Origin: Chromobotia macracanthus
Taxonomy: Eukaryota; Chordata; Actinopteri; Cypriniformes; Botiidae
Direction: 5' to 3'
Length of the DNA: 64,000 nt
Assembly (NCBI GenBank): GCA_036877525.1
Contig: JAZGTH010000001.1
Location: 10,362,001 to 10,426,000, forward strand
Part shown: positions 1-11,503 of the stretch, piece after piece
How positions within the stretch are numbered: the first letter of the stretch is position 1
Layout: the number at the start of each line of letters is the position of its first letter
Notes under the pieces: generated by a model
Database searches by the model: none
Told to the model about the DNA's origin: nothing
Seen by the model: the letters and a program-made list of their open reading frames with translations, nothing else
Program-made: the position numbers and the translations under genes

Positions 1-370
1 TAACACCAGTCCTAAGGGAATTTGTTTTTTTGCTTTTAATTAAAAAAAATTCTGCTGGACAACAAAATAAGAACATTAAATACTAGCCCTTCACAAATAA
101 ACAGAAAACAGAGTGCAAGAAATTACAAAGGGAATATTTAAAGAAATCATCTTATCCAGGGCCTTGCACCTGCAGATTAGCCTCTGCATATTATTAGTCA
201 CGAAATCTCTCCGATATCATTAACTACCCATAATCCCTCTGTGCCCTTCATTATAATAAGATGTGTTTTGCAAACTTGGTAAGAGGGAATAGATTGAAAG
301 AGATTGATGGGAGGAGATACATACAGAGACAAAAGTGAGGGTGGTGGGTAAATGGATGGTGAAGGATTAC

Positions 371-456
371 CTGAGGAACAGCTGAGTCTCTCTGGACAGC
401 AGGGTCTTGATCTTTATCAGCACATTCAAGCTGCACCATGTGTTAGCCACTTTATC
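371..456 (-). CDS. alg6: alg6 coding exon 9
   Basis: The acceptor TTGACAG precedes 456 and the donor GTAATC starts at 370. The 86 nt encode DKVANTWCSLNVLIKIK and a further 11 residues, continuing directly from GLFE of exon 8 as in the human protein. It ends in phase 2, and the next exon is beyond the window edge. Confidence 0.92.
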
Positions 457-3400
457 CTGTCAACAAACACATGCTGTCAAAGTCACTACACTAATGCTCT
501 CCGGACAGAATGACACAATGAGAACGAATGATACACTGACTGCTATCAGTTTTCCGTTCTTCATAAACAGTTGTTTAAATTGGTGTAAATTATGGGTGTC
601 AAACTCATTTTAGGTCAAGGGCTGGATTCAGTTTCAGCTAAAAAGTGAATGTAGAAGTTACTTGCACGTAAGTGCAAGTGCCAAATGTAATTAATAAAAT
701 AATTTTATTAATTAATAACTTAAACATGCAATACTTGCTATAGCTAAATATTTAATATTAATAATTTATCATGTTAATTTAATAAAGGGACCAAATGTTT
801 TTAACATATTTTATTTTTTTAATAACTTTATTTTTCAAATTATCTGACAGACCAGAATTGGTTGTGTTCAGCTTGTGAGCCATGACATAAATCATTCACA
901 AATACTGATATGGACATATTCACAAATACAATGTAGCCTATTACATTATTCATATGATAACAGAAATAGTGCAAGTGTTGTTTTTTTATTATTGTGAACA
1001 AAAAGTAAAATGTTATAGACTAACATTTTCTGAAATAACACTGAAAGATTCATGATCATGCTTACAAAATTAGCACTGACAAATAAGGCAAGTGTCTTTA
1101 AATGTCATGTGGCTTTTGAAGAGAAAGCACATAAGTGGCATTACTCAGAGTAATCATTTCCCAACTGAAAGTGCAATAAAAATTCCTGTGGGCATTCTTG
1201 GGGGGCATTTATACAAAGGGCAGAGGTGAAGTATTGCACTCTCATAAATTTTCCTGTCAAGGAACCTGGATGTCAAAAAAAGCTATGCACTTATTTGTAA
1301 ACTTATGGACATGAGGTTAAGTGTATGATGCTAATCTTATGACTTTCTTACTGCATGCCAGGCACATTAATATCGACAGCCAGCTTGCAAAGACTGCAGT
1401 TTAGCCACCTACAGAAGACTGAATTGCGCCTTTTAGGAAACCGATCCACCATGAGTGCCCCTTGACCTTTCTGCTGAGGTACTGCCTCGTGATTCCTCAA
1501 AGACTGGTGGCCTTTAGTAGTTGTGCAACAGTGAAATTAGTAAATGATATGAAAGCTTCAAGTCAGCTTCTGAGAAACTCTGCATTCTGCTCAGTCTTCG
1601 AAAACACAGCTGCTGTCATTCACAGCTGTGTGTGTGTGTGTGTGTGCGAGTGAACACTACAGCTGAAGATGAGCTGTCCTACAGGACTCAGTTATTCTCG
1701 CCACCACCAAGGAGAACCACTCCAACTGGTGCACTTGGAAAATCTTCCCCAGTGTTCTCTGGTCTCTGACCCAGATGTCCCAAGATGGCCTCTAATGTAC
1801 TTTTCACACTTGAAATTGTTAATCCAGTGCCATTTTAAACCCTGGGTAAATGTAATCCTGGGTTATCTTGTTCCATGTTTCACACTATTCATACACTGGG
1901 GCAGTTAATTAATCCTGGGTCTTTAACATTTTAAAACCTCGTATTGTGTATTGTATATATTAAACTCTGGGTTAATGTCCTTATTTGGATACTTTTGAGA
2001 ACAATAACATTGATTTAATAAATATAGCTCATGACTTCACTCTAGTGAATACGTTTCTCGTCATTGTTTGACATTTTTCTTTTAGACACTGCTACTAAAC
2101 ACAGCACACAAAAACACTTGCGACTGTACAAGACACATGAACATTTAATGAGATAAATACAGTTTATGACAGTTGTCTGTTGCTAGCAGTGCATCATTTC
2201 ACACTGCTTACCCCCCTGGAGCAGCGTTTCATAAACCCTGGTAACGGGCAGTGCTAGCCTAAAGTGTAAAATGTTCCCATAGCCAAGGTTAAACAAAAAA
2301 ATTTACGTCTGGACACATGGCCAAAATGTAAAATTAGCCACAACTGTCCACAAAATACCAAGGCTGTCACACTCAATAGAACTTTCTAAAGTAAAGTAAA
2401 TTGCAAGACCACAGTTTGTCCTGGACTGTTGCACTCTGTACATTTTGCAATTAATACAAGTGCCACCCCACTATCCTGCTCAAGTGCTAACCCGCATAAT
2501 CATGCGCATGCTCGCGGCTAAATGTTACCTAGCTTTAGCGTTCTGTTACGAATGTGAGCTAGCAGACCTCAGAGCAGCAGCCAAGACTCGCTTAACACTC
2601 CCTTCGTCACAAATGCTCAAGGCTCTAGGTTAGAATTACTCACACCTTGTGTATTATGTTAGCCTCATGTCAAACAAATGCATGATATATTTTGGGCTCT
2701 GAGCCCTCCGCAGAATTTTCAATTACTTCTCACAACATGGCTCATCCCACGTCACTTCAACAACAGAGTTTCGGGTATGTTTCAAAAGCAACTGCTGTGC
2801 TTGTACAGCATGCATTTTGGTATTGACTTACATGGGAGATGAGACCTGGTTTAACACAACGCACTGGACAGAGATCTGTTTTTCCAATAAACTCAACTTG
2901 AGCCCCTTGTTTGCTAATCAGATCTTAAGGATAAATCGTGCTCTAGATACAAGTGGTCTTTTATTGAGGCAATCTATGCATATAGATAGACATGACTGGC
3001 AAGCAAAGCACCATTGGTCTTCTATTTGCATCAGCATAATGGAAAAGAACCAGAATTAAACACTATTTACAGTTTACAGAATTTTGTCAAAGTATGCATC
3101 TACATTAAAATAATATTCTGGTAACAGTGTATTTATGCATTCATGCATGCTTTTAGATATAAATCTAATGCATGTGAATAAGGATTTCAAGGGCATGTCA
3201 GAGCAGACCCCGCATTGAAAATTTTATAACAGGCACAGAACCGGATAAGCAACAAAAGTATCATGCCGTAGTGATGTGTTGAAATCACATTCCCTAAGCT
3301 GTAAAAATATCTGATTTACATATATTTTTACCACCATTTTCAATTAAATAAACCCCATCTGTCTATCTAGCTGTCTGTCTATCTTGCTACCTGTCTATCC

Positions 3401-6400
3401 ATCCATCTATCCATTCATCATCTTTTGGCTTTCCTTCTATTGAATATTTAAATATAACTAATTACATTATACAGGGTGGGTGAAAAGTACATTGCACAAG
3501 TAACTAGGCATTAAAAATTGGCTATAGAACTTAAGTATCAGTGAAGTCATGATGAAAACAGTGTCTAAATAGACAATAGTAAACAGGATTTCATATTGCC
3601 CGTGTCGATAGTACAGGCATTGGCTGCGAGAGGTAGTACATGCAACGTAAACAAAGGTATTACCAATGTCTGGTTACTTTTCACCTACCCTGTATACTGA
3701 AAAAGTAATCACAATTAATTACAAAATTATAATATTTAGTGTAGCAAGACAGTGTGTGTAGTACATTGCCCATACATCAGTAGACAAGAAGCTATTTAGG
3801 TAGACTTGAAAGGGCTTTGCCTAAAAATGGTTTCCAGTGATGCATATACCTCAAATAGTCCACGGCCAATGGGAAAAAGACGATGAAGAATCTGCAGAGG
3901 CTGATGTGGGTTGGACAAAAAGGGCAGCCAGCAGAGGGCAAAGGTCACCAGTACAGTCAATGAAATCTTGGCCAACAGTAACATTCTAAATACACACAAA
4001 AAGCACAGCAAAAACATCAACACAACTCATTCTGGTTATAAAATGTTCTTTTAATTCACAACAAAGAAAACATTACCAAAACCATAATATTTTTCTCTGT
4101 TCTACATTACAGGTCTATTGACCTAACAAATCTATTAAATATACAGAGTAAAACATAAAAAACTAATTTCTTTAGGTATAAACCTAAATAAAACTTTAAA
4201 TTACTATTGCCATTTGTTACACAAATTGCATTTCACAATCAAAATGAGATGTTTTTTGTAAATCATAATCATAAGTTGTAAATCACAACAAGTCTCTTGA
4301 CTACTTGACTAGGCAAGAGGCTACTCTGCATATCTTCACAGTTTTTCAGTTGTTATACTGGAGCTGCTAACACCTCTTAGCTGTAGATATACAGTTGCAC
4401 GCACAGGCATAACAGGGAGGGTCAGGCATGGTCACAGAGTCATCTGGACATGTCTCTTCCCAGGCAAACTAATCCACCAATACATTTGCCTCCAAATGCC
4501 CTTGGTACATTGTTACTAAATCAACAAATGCAAGACCGCAAAGAGCAGAGTGCTTACACTGAGAGTGGCTGCAAGGTGACTATATAAACTCTTACATGTA
4601 GAATCTAAGAAGTTATTAAGTGATATTTATATTACTTTTTTAAAGGAAAGAATAGAAAACAATGTGTAACTGTTTAGCCACTAGCCACCACCTCACCATT
4701 GGCCTTATCATTAATAATGTCTTTCACTGGTAGGTAAATTTTTCATGCTTATTCAGATTCAATGAAAAATAAAATCTGTTTGGCAAAAGTCCAATTCCAG
4801 GTTCATATATATAAAAACACTTACCGTTAAGAAGAGCTTTCTCTGTCATTTACTGATAAATGAAAGCCCAGTTATGGGATTGTCACATGTATATTGAACA
4901 AGGATCTGTGCTAGTGTTCTTGTAAAGGCTGAGAGTGTTTAGACCAACAAGTCTTTAGACCAGGACACTGTCTGCAGGACAATGGCCCTACAAAAGATGG
5001 ATTGGGCACCCCTGCTTTAGACTGTGAAGCAGTTTCAATGTCACAATAGTCACAGTAAAGTGTTATATGAAATTAACTTGTGCTTTCTGGATGCTCTGGG
5101 TGTCCTTTTAAAAATATAAGCAGTTTTATACAATGACCCACATGACTCACCCTCGCCCAGTCAAGTCCTGCTTGATACATTTTCCCAGAAGGTAGCAGAA
5201 GAAAGGCAGTGAGTGGTACAATTCCATTTGCTTGTAATTAAGAGCCAAGGTGAAAGCCAAGGAGCCAAACAGATCCCAGCCCAAACCAAGTCCCAAAATG
5301 CCCCACAGGGCCAGACCCAGGCTCACACTGTTATATCTGAGATGCAGTTAAAGACAAGCTAAATTTTAATTCATGTTAACTGTATTGTGCAAAGGAAATG
5401 GCAACACAGTGTGTTTTCGCAAATAAAGTGCAGTATTTTAGCATTACATTTGATTGTGGGCATATCAAAAATACAAAAATACTTGTACAAGGGCAAATAA
5501 TAAATACCAGAGCAGAATTAGGGTAAAGGATACTGAAAATGGCCATAGTCAATTAGTATTATTCCTGGATACAGAAGGATGCAGAGGACTGTGGCAGCCT
5601 ATGAGAATGAAAAGAAACAGTGTGATTCAACCAAATCTCAATGATGAAAAATCTAATTTAAGGTTAACCATTTAGTTACCTTTTGTCTTGGGGACCCATC
5701 ACAAAGGTAAAAGCAGTAAAGCAAAACTGCTGGAATGTAGATCAACACATCTGCAAAAAGAACTAGATAGAGAGTAATGTTATGTGTCCATAAAAAAAAT
5801 ATTGGAGTATTGTGTGTGCTTATGTATGTACCTCCTGATCGATTGATCGATGATCTGTCTATCTCTCTATCTATCTATGTTCACAAAATATTTCTTGTCC
5901 AAGAGAAAATAAAAAAATACTGGCTATATAAACATTACAACCCAGGTCAATTCAAACACCTGAATATATTTATAATATTTTCCCAAATAGTCTGCTTACC
6001 AAATTAAAGTTACATTTTACATTTCTTAAATAAACTATTGCAGTTAATACCTACCTGTTGCCCTCATGAACAATTTATGAGAGTGGCTCTCATAGCCTCT
6101 AGATGCATGCAGCTCCACCCATTCAGGATTAAGCAGTTTTGCTCTACAAAAGCACACATCATAATCATCAAGCAGCCACACTGAGTACAAAATGTTATAA
6201 AATAAATTTTTATGAATGTTATACATTGTAAAATAAAACTTACACATATGCACATATCAGGCTGTGATAGGCTGTCAGAGGAGGATAGTCAAGACCCCAA
6301 TAGCTCAAATCATTATTTGTAGTATTAAAGTACCTGTTTTGAAGAAAAGTAACTGTTAGGATGCACTTCCATTAAGGCATTTGATTACAAAATGAAATAA

Positions 6401-6941
6401 TATGATTGTGAATACTGGATTATTAGTTTTTTTAATAAGTACACAAAGAAGGGTGCACTTTCATCAATGTTGCTGTGCATGGTCATACAAGATAAATAAG
6501 GGACACACCATTCATGAACAGGTAGACTGTAAGTCACTTCTTGCCAGTGTCTCTGTGCTTCATAGTCACCGAACATCGGCGGTTTGCCTGCACCTAGATT
6601 CAATTAAACGGAATGAAAGAGCTGAATACCTGCGATTCACTCATTACAATGCATTAATGCACTAACAATATGATGCATGATTCAAAATCACTCGTCATAA
6701 ATCACATTCTTTCACGAACTATGTCTATTGCTTTGGCTGTCATTTTAGCCACGGTGACCCTCATTATTTACAAATGAATTAGTTGCTCCTCGTTTATGTC
6801 ATTGTCTTTGACGTGTCTATGTTGTGCCTAAAGATGCCGGCGGTTCATTGAAAACCAACCTGAATAGGAGTTAAAAGACACAGCCCATCTTGTCGTTAAA
6901 CCGACCAACACGCACAGCGAAATAAGACTCCAGTTCTCCAT
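371..6941 (-). CDS. alg6: alg6, dolichyl-P-Glc:Man9GlcNAc2-PP-dolichol alpha-1,3-glucosyltransferase (5' nine coding exons, partial)
   Basis: ALG6 is a multi-pass ER enzyme that adds the first glucose to the lipid-linked Man9GlcNAc2 oligosaccharide, using dolichyl-phosphate-glucose, before transfer to nascent proteins. Nine minus-strand coding exons are visible: 6860-6941, 6509-6593, 6244-6333, 6055-6143, 5680-5762, 5534-5598, 5151-5336, 3850-3985 and 371-456. All have AG/GT borders, and they join in frame to 902 nt (300 codons plus 2 nt). Recognisable blocks, co-linear with the human protein as I remember it, are GAGKPPMFGDYEAQRHWQE (residues 28-46), YWGLDYPPLTAYHS in exon 3, SRGYES and HKLFMRAT in exon 4, LLYPGIILIDYGHFQ in exon 6, NYKQMELYHSLPFF in exon 7 and LHRLFPIGRGLFE in exon 8. 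The Asp of GDYEAQ (residue 37) sits in the first lumenal loop, where the GT-C family catalytic acid is expected. A hydrophobic first membrane helix follows the start. The remaining ~200 residues lie left of position 1. No disabling change was seen. Confidence 0.95.
593..885. mobile_element. degenerate hAT-like nonautonomous element
   Basis: It begins GGGTGTCAAACTCATTTTAG, the characteristic end of many vertebrate hAT elements, and runs into 'CAAGGGCTGGATTCAG'. The far side has 'CAGACCAGAATTGGTTGTG' and 'GTGAGCCATGAC', which resemble the opposite end of the same family, but its terminal GACACCC is lost. It lies in alg6 intron 8. Confidence 0.5.
1626..1648. repeat. (TG)n microsatellite
   Basis: About eleven TG units in alg6 intron 8. 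Confidence 0.9.
1797..2300. mobile_element. possible MITE rich in CCTGGGT motifs
   Basis: Several copies of CCTGGGTTA-like words lie between imperfect inverted ends (ACTTTTCACACTT near 1799 and the complement of AGTGTAAAATG near 2262). This resembles fish MITE families carrying 'taatcctgggtta'. The boundaries and family are uncertain. Confidence 0.35.
3357..3421. repeat. imperfect (GTCT/ATCT/ATCC)n tract
   Basis: Degenerate tetranucleotide array of CTGTCTATC and CATCCATC words in alg6 intron 8. Confidence 0.75.
3472..3692. mobile_element. mariner-type MITE in alg6 intron 8
   Basis: Terminal inverted repeats are clear: CAGGGTGGGTGAAAAGTAC at the left and, on the other strand at the right, CAGGGTAGGTGAAAAGTAAC. 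Both ends are flanked by TA (TATA on each side), the target duplication of Tc1/mariner elements. The 221-bp interior has no open frame, so it is nonautonomous. Confidence 0.8.
3850..3985 (-). CDS. alg6: alg6 coding exon 8
   Basis: A 136-nt exon with acceptor TATTTAG and donor GTATAT. It encodes AKISLTVLVTFALCWLPFL, a membrane helix, followed by LQILHRLFPIGRGLFE, and ends in phase 0. It is separated from exon 7 by about 1.2 kb and from exon 9 by about 3.4 kb of intron. Confidence 0.95.
3986..5150 (-). other. alg6: alg6 intron 7
   Basis: A 1.2-kb AT-rich intron. The only repeat-like piece is around 4985-5023, where a fish hAT-type end (GGGCACCCCTGCTTTAG) may be present. Nothing else is recognised. 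Confidence 0.7.
5151..5336 (-). CDS. alg6: alg6 coding exon 7
   Basis: A 186-nt exon with acceptor CATCTCAG and donor GTGAGT. It encodes 62 residues beginning YNSVSLGLALWGILGLG and containing NYKQMELYHSLPFF, equal in length to the matching human segment. It is part of the multi-pass membrane domain. Confidence 0.95.
5534..5598 (-). CDS. alg6: alg6 coding exon 6
   Basis: A short 65-nt exon with acceptor TCATAG and donor GTATCC (weak after position +3). It encodes AATVLCILLYPGIILIDYGH then FQ, with the Gln codon split into the next exon. The LYPG...IDYGHFQ block is a hallmark of the ALG6/ALG8 family. Confidence 0.93.
5680..5762 (-). CDS. alg6: alg6 coding exon 5
   Basis: The acceptor CTATCTAG precedes 5762. 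A second AG 12 nt further in would drop four residues; the upstream AG is preferred because it restores VLFADVLIYIPAV, the length seen in the human protein. The donor GTAACT starts at 5679. The segment is hydrophobic and part of the membrane domain. Confidence 0.88.
5839..5880. repeat. (GATC/ATCT)n tract
   Basis: GATCGATTGATCGATGATC followed by CTATCTCTCTATCTATC, in alg6 intron 4. Confidence 0.75.
6055..6143 (-). CDS. alg6: alg6 coding exon 4
   Basis: The acceptor TTTGTAG precedes 6143 and the donor GTAGGT starts at 6054. The 89 nt encode AKLLNPEWVELHASRGYES followed by HSHKLFMRAT, strongly family-like. The exon ends in phase 1. Confidence 0.95.
6244..6333 (-). CDS. alg6: alg6 coding exon 3
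   Basis: The acceptor AACAG precedes 6333 and the strong donor GTAAGT starts at 6243. The 90-nt exon completes the Trp codon and encodes YFNTTNNDLSYWGLDYPPL and AYHSLICAYV. The NTT sequon is a possible lumenal N-glycosylation site; human ALG6 has an NSS at this place. Confidence 0.93.
6509..6593 (-). CDS. alg6: alg6 coding exon 2
   Basis: The acceptor is TAG just before 6593 and the donor GTGTGT begins at 6508. The 85-nt exon encodes the family signature KPPMFGDYEAQRHWQE and ends in the middle of a Trp codon. It carries the presumed catalytic Asp37 of the first lumenal loop. Confidence 0.95.
6860..6941 (-). CDS. alg6: alg6 coding exon 1
   Basis: The ATG at 6941-6939 begins MENWSLISL, 27 residues ending NSYS, the same length as in the human protein. 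The intron donor is GT at 6859-6858. The exon ends in phase 1, and its last G completes the Gly of the GAGKPP motif in exon 2. The segment is mostly hydrophobic and forms the first membrane anchor. Confidence 0.9.
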
Positions 6942-7180
6942 GTCTAGTGTCCCTTAATATCTTTATTTTATAATTATACGTCGTATCATCTGTCATGATT
7001 TCCCACAAAACCGATGCGGCTGCAATTCACTTCCTAAACAATGCGTCAGCAGTGCGACGTGAGTGGCGCTCTATGATGACGCAAGTCACTATTATAACAC
7101 TTGAGTTCAAATTAATTCATTCATTTAACAAGTTCAACTTGCTAGGGTTACAGGTGTTTTCGTCGCCAGGAAGCGGTGTG
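6942..7180 (-). promoter_or_regulatory. alg6: alg6 upstream promoter region
   Basis: The DNA just upstream of the alg6 ATG is locally CpG-richer than its surroundings. On the minus strand it contains an ETS/GABP-type AGGAAGTG (7028-7035), and on the plus strand a TGACGCAA CRE/ATF-like site (7078-7085). No TATA box lies at a convincing distance. An ETS site without a TATA box is usual for housekeeping promoters. The transcription start cannot be fixed from sequence. Confidence 0.5.
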
Positions 7181-7652
7181 CAGGTTGGTAGCTCGGCGTC
7201 TGGTGGTTATGCGTTGAGTGTGGATCCCATCATGAACCGAACCTGATGGCCATATAATATTATGACTTTAGTCTATTTTAAAATGTAGCGCTGTATGTGC
7301 AAATGTTGCCCCGATGGCTCGAAAAAATGTGATTTGGTTTAAAAATGGACTTGCGTTTAGAGAGTTTAGAGACGCCTTGGTGTAGTTATGAGGCTCCCAA
7401 AGTGTGGCTACAAAATCGTAGCCCTCTAAGGACTAACATAACTATATACCCTAATCATTTCATAAATGTATACTAATAAATGTATACTATTTGATCTTTG
7501 ATCGTGCCAAACGTCTTTACTTTATCACAATACTATAAATTGTATACTTTTCATGAAAATAGGCGTGTTTTTTTAATGTTAAAAGCTTATTTGAAATAAT
7601 TTTATATTAACTTTCATGTTTTCAATTGACAGTGTCATTTTTAACACTACCA

Positions 7653-7653
<1 letters not shown>

Positions 7654-7733
<80 letters not shown>
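7654..7733. repeat. (TA)n microsatellite, about 40 units
   Basis: An almost perfect 80-bp AT/TA alternation between alg6 and foxd3. It is self-complementary and likely to be length-polymorphic. Confidence 0.95.
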
Positions 7734-7738
<5 letters not shown>

Positions 7739-7948
7739 CATATCATGTACCATGGTAGCCCCTAAGTAAACTTCACTCTTTGCATAGAATCTACTGCATA
7801 CAATATCTAAAAACCATTAGTGTATTTTTAAATATGCCACAATGCACTTAATGTGTTTATGCTTCACATGCATTTTATTTTAAACTGCTTAAAGAAGCAC
7901 AAATAAGGGCATGAAATTGAGTTTTTTGGTACTTAAATAATGCAGTAT

Positions 7949-8096
7949 TTACATGTATGCATTTGGCAGATGCTTTTATCCAAAGCAACTTGCAGCATTC
8001 AAGCTTTATACAAATTATGAGTGGGTTTGTTGGGAATTGAACCCACAGCCTATGTGCTGTTTACACAGTGCTCTACCAACTGAGCTACAGGAACAT
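7949..8096 (-). mobile_element. tRNA-derived SINE, near full length
   Basis: On the minus strand it starts CCTGTAGCTCAGTTGGTAGA, a tRNA-like A box. It has GGGTTCAATTCC as the B box, then TTGAATG and the tail GCTTTGGATAAAAGC...CTGCCAAATGC common to this fish SINE family. This is the best preserved of the copies in the window. Confidence 0.8.
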
Positions 8097-11076
8097 ATCA
8101 GACTCCTCAGTACCTGTTAATGGAGTTCAATGACAGGAAAAGATAACTCAGCTCTGGAGTTAGGCCAGTTTGCAAGGTTGTCAATATGTTGATTTAAATT
8201 GGACGTTTTCCTCTTTTTGTAATTCTGCTATTTTTAACTGTGCTGTGGTAAAATTACCTACGTTTTTGTCACTTTGGCAGCGTCTTTGTGGTAAGGCCAT
8301 CAAACATTTATAAACAATACCCTTGGTCTTGTTACAATACCCTTGGTAAAACATTTATAAACAACTGCTGATTTGAAATGACACTTTCATTACAATGAGG
8401 ATCCTATTAGTCACATTGTCCTCCATGACATATTGATGTCCCTGTTTGCCATCTTTGTCATTTACTGCTTTGTCTGCACCCTTTAAATATTCAGTAACCA
8501 CTGTATCCACATTTACTGTTGACAATCAGTTCCAGTTTTGTCTGTGGTCCATACACTGCCCTTTGTGTAGGGCTTACTGTATTTGTGAAAACAGCAGCAG
8601 ATTGCATGAAGACAGTCATCGGTTTGTTTATGCTTTTTTCTTTCTGTCTTAAGGGTGAAAGTAAAAATGTGTTTGATGGTAGACTATCATCCACCTGTTT
8701 AAATTTAAATTGCTTAAATCTATTTCTGTTTGCTCACTTGTAGCCTTTAAATATTAAGTTCAATCTTGTTCATAAAACAACTTGCAAAAGAACCAGTTGT
8801 TAATTTTGAGCCAAGATCATTAAAATGTAATTACATGAATGATTCATAGACAACTTATGTACGATTTAAAAAAAAAACACAAAAAAGTTACATTTTATAA
8901 GGAAGGTTGGAAATGACAGACATGAATATAAAGCAATGTTAGGTCCGCGGTCTGCTGACCCTGCAGGAAAGCGCTATGCGGTGTGAATATAAGGCAGCTA
9001 CATCTGTGCAGTGTGCAAAAGCAGGTGCACCCACAAAGGTCAAATCATTGTTTATTTTACCCGAAAGTGCGTCCGAACACTTGTCACTTTTAACATGCTC
9101 AGCGAAGGTTTTTTGTATTTCACACAGCATGATAAATGGAGACTGAACGTCTTTCACAACAGTTGTTCTTTAGCGTCTTAGATCTGTTAGTAGCGTGGTG
9201 GTAAAGTTCTCATACTACTAAAAGCCTAATTATCAAACTGCAGTTGACGTAAACTGAAATTATTTGTCGTATATAATTTGTCATATATGGCGAACGGTTT
9301 CCTTTATTATAATAATAATAATTGTTGTTGTTGTTTTTTTAATTACTGGTATTTAAGATAACGTATTTATATAGACCGTATATAAACATAACATCTAACT
9401 GTTCCACGAGCGTCACCGTTATCCCCGCAACAGACACAAAGAAACATGGTACGTTTGTTTTAGGACCACAGTTACTATATGCAGCTATAGCTGCATAAAG
9501 ACGTGTGCTCCTGTTCTACCATTAGCAAAAACAGACGTTTCTTTTGCTTAATTTATTTCTGTAAACGCCATCTAGTGATGAGCACCTCACCGTCGTTATC
9601 TATATGCAGTAATTATGAAGAATTTCATATCGACTTGGTGGTGGCTGCAGCCATGTCAGAAAGTTTAGTCTTAGTGTGGCAACAGATTTATCAATGATAT
9701 CTTTATCAATTATCTTTCTGTCTGTTTTATAAATGTCGAGTCTTCCTGCTTACATGGTAATACTCGCATTTAAACTTTTAAAGCGTTAAACTTCAGGGCT
9801 AAATATTCGTGAATAGCGTTTGACGCACTCCAAATAAGCTGCGACAGGTATATACACTCGATGTGAAAAAGTGTTTGTTAGGGAATGTCATTTGAGACAG
9901 TTAATGTGTGGAGAATTGTCACTTTCCATGGGGAAATTGAATGGGATATTTCTTATTTATTATAACAGCGAAATCTACCAATTGCTGTAGAAATGTTAAC
10001 CCCACTGTGGCAGGAAGACATCATTACAATGTGCTTACAAATAGTTATGCCATTTTAAGGAACAGGAGACAGTTGTAAAATAGCCCCCTGTAATCTAGCG
10101 CCGTGTAGAAAGTCAATCTCACCAGCGTCTTTGGCCTGAAAGCGAATTTAAGAAGAGTTTTTTCTTTTCCCATGGGTATCACTTAAATATAGCCCTAACC
10201 CTTGCGCGCCACACACCATCTACCATTTGCTGTTTGAGTTGAAGTGATTAGCTAGACACAACTGTGAATGAGTGTTACTTTAATGGAAACAACTTGCAAA
10301 ACATTTTTAGGTCACATCCATTTTCACTTGTAAATAGAATCAGGAGTTTCTCGGCGGCTGTTGACCTGTTTAATTAAAAAGCATATCGTTATTTCTGTTA
10401 CCTACATAGTAGTAATTGTGAGCTTGAATGCGTACTTTAACTTGTATTTTGTTTTTATTTGTACTTGTAATTTTAGCAATTTACATTTATTTACATTATT
10501 ATTTTCTGTAGAAAATGTGCAGGCAATGCACTCTTAAGATGGCAGACTGAGATCCTTTGGGATTGCATGTTGTAGTTTTATTAAACCTGAAATTGAGAGA
10601 CAGTTCTGTTAAAATTAAAGCTTTATAATGCATTCAGAATATTATAATATATAGGCTATTCGCAACATTGTTTTAATAAAATATGCTCGTGTGTTAATGC
10701 AGGGTTTGTATACGTTTGAATTGAAATATAATGAAAGGTGTGCAACACTGATTCGTGGTTGAACTAAGCTGCTTAACACATTGCATATATTCTTTGTTTT
10801 AAAATTATATTTAAGGTAGAAATATTTAAGCAAACTCTTTAGTAACATTAAGTAATGATGTAAGGTGCTATATCCTGTTTTGAGATTACTTGTGAGTTAA
10901 TTGTAATAGGTTTTATTCATGCCTTGGTCCATAATTTATAAGTTGTTGTATTAAGGCGGTTTTCTTATACTTTTGTTTACTCGTATCTCCTGTTTCAGTA
11001 ATCATAGTCTATATTTGCGGTAAATTACACGTAATTTCCATAAAAGCAATTTTGTCTGAAATGGATTGTTTTCATA

Positions 11077-11082
11077 TTTATT
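11077..11082 (-). terminator. foxd3: candidate foxd3 polyadenylation signal
   Basis: AATAAA on the minus strand, about 420 nt past the foxd3 stop codon. The intervening AT-rich stretch would be the 3' UTR. Other variant hexamers lie nearby, so the exact cleavage site is uncertain. Confidence 0.4.
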
Positions 11083-11503
11083 AACAAATGGAGTTGATTT
11101 ACAGCACAATATAGCTACATAGAATACATATATTTAAATTTTATAAACATACTTTTTTCCAGTCTTTGAATAAGAACAATTTAATATTTCATATTGAAAA
11201 CAAAGCAAAACATTGTGAAAGCACTTGTCTTGAGATACCCATGAAAAAGAAAGATGAAAAACAAGGCTCATTCGACTATAAACTGTCATACAGTTTAAAC
11301 ATCGAAATAAAATACAAAAGAAAAACATGTAAATTAATTTCTTTGTACAAATATTTACAAACATTACCTGTACTGAAAGCATTCCTTTTCATTACGAATT
11401 TTTCACAAAAGTCTTTACATGGCTAGATTGGGGCGGACGATTTGTCCAGTGCTGCCTATAGTTCGTGCTGTACCGTCTTTAAACGTGTCAAAAAATGTGA
11501 TTA

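Larger units (their letters stand above)
457..3849 (-). other. alg6: alg6 intron 8 (repeat-bearing)
   Basis: A 3.4-kb intron. It holds a hAT-like fragment, a (TG)n tract, a possible MITE around 1797-2300, a (GTCT/ATCT)n-like tract at 3357-3421 and a mariner-type MITE, listed separately. Between these I see no coding signal. Positions 1-370 are the start of the next intron and show nothing recognisable. Confidence 0.8.
7181..11076. other. alg6-foxd3 intergenic region
   Basis: About 4 kb between the alg6 promoter and the foxd3 3' end. It holds an 80-bp (TA)n tract, one inverted SINE, a small local duplication near 8300-8365, a (TAA)/(TTG) tract near 9309-9340 and a CTCF-like motif at 9566. I see no gene in it. 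A 72-residue minus-strand frame at 8939-9157 is unrecognised. Confidence 0.7.

Noticed and set aside
251..439. 62-codon minus-strand frame over alg6 exon 9
   Set aside because: It is the wrong frame; the DKVANTWCS frame continuing from exon 8 is the real one.
5822..5880. CRISPR-like spaced repeats
   Set aside because: Simple GATC/ATCT microsatellite in vertebrate DNA without repeat-spacer structure.
8070..8087. tRNA gene suggested by TAGCTCAGTTGGTAGAGC
   Set aside because: The rest does not fold as a tRNA and carries the SINE tail, so it is a retroposon.
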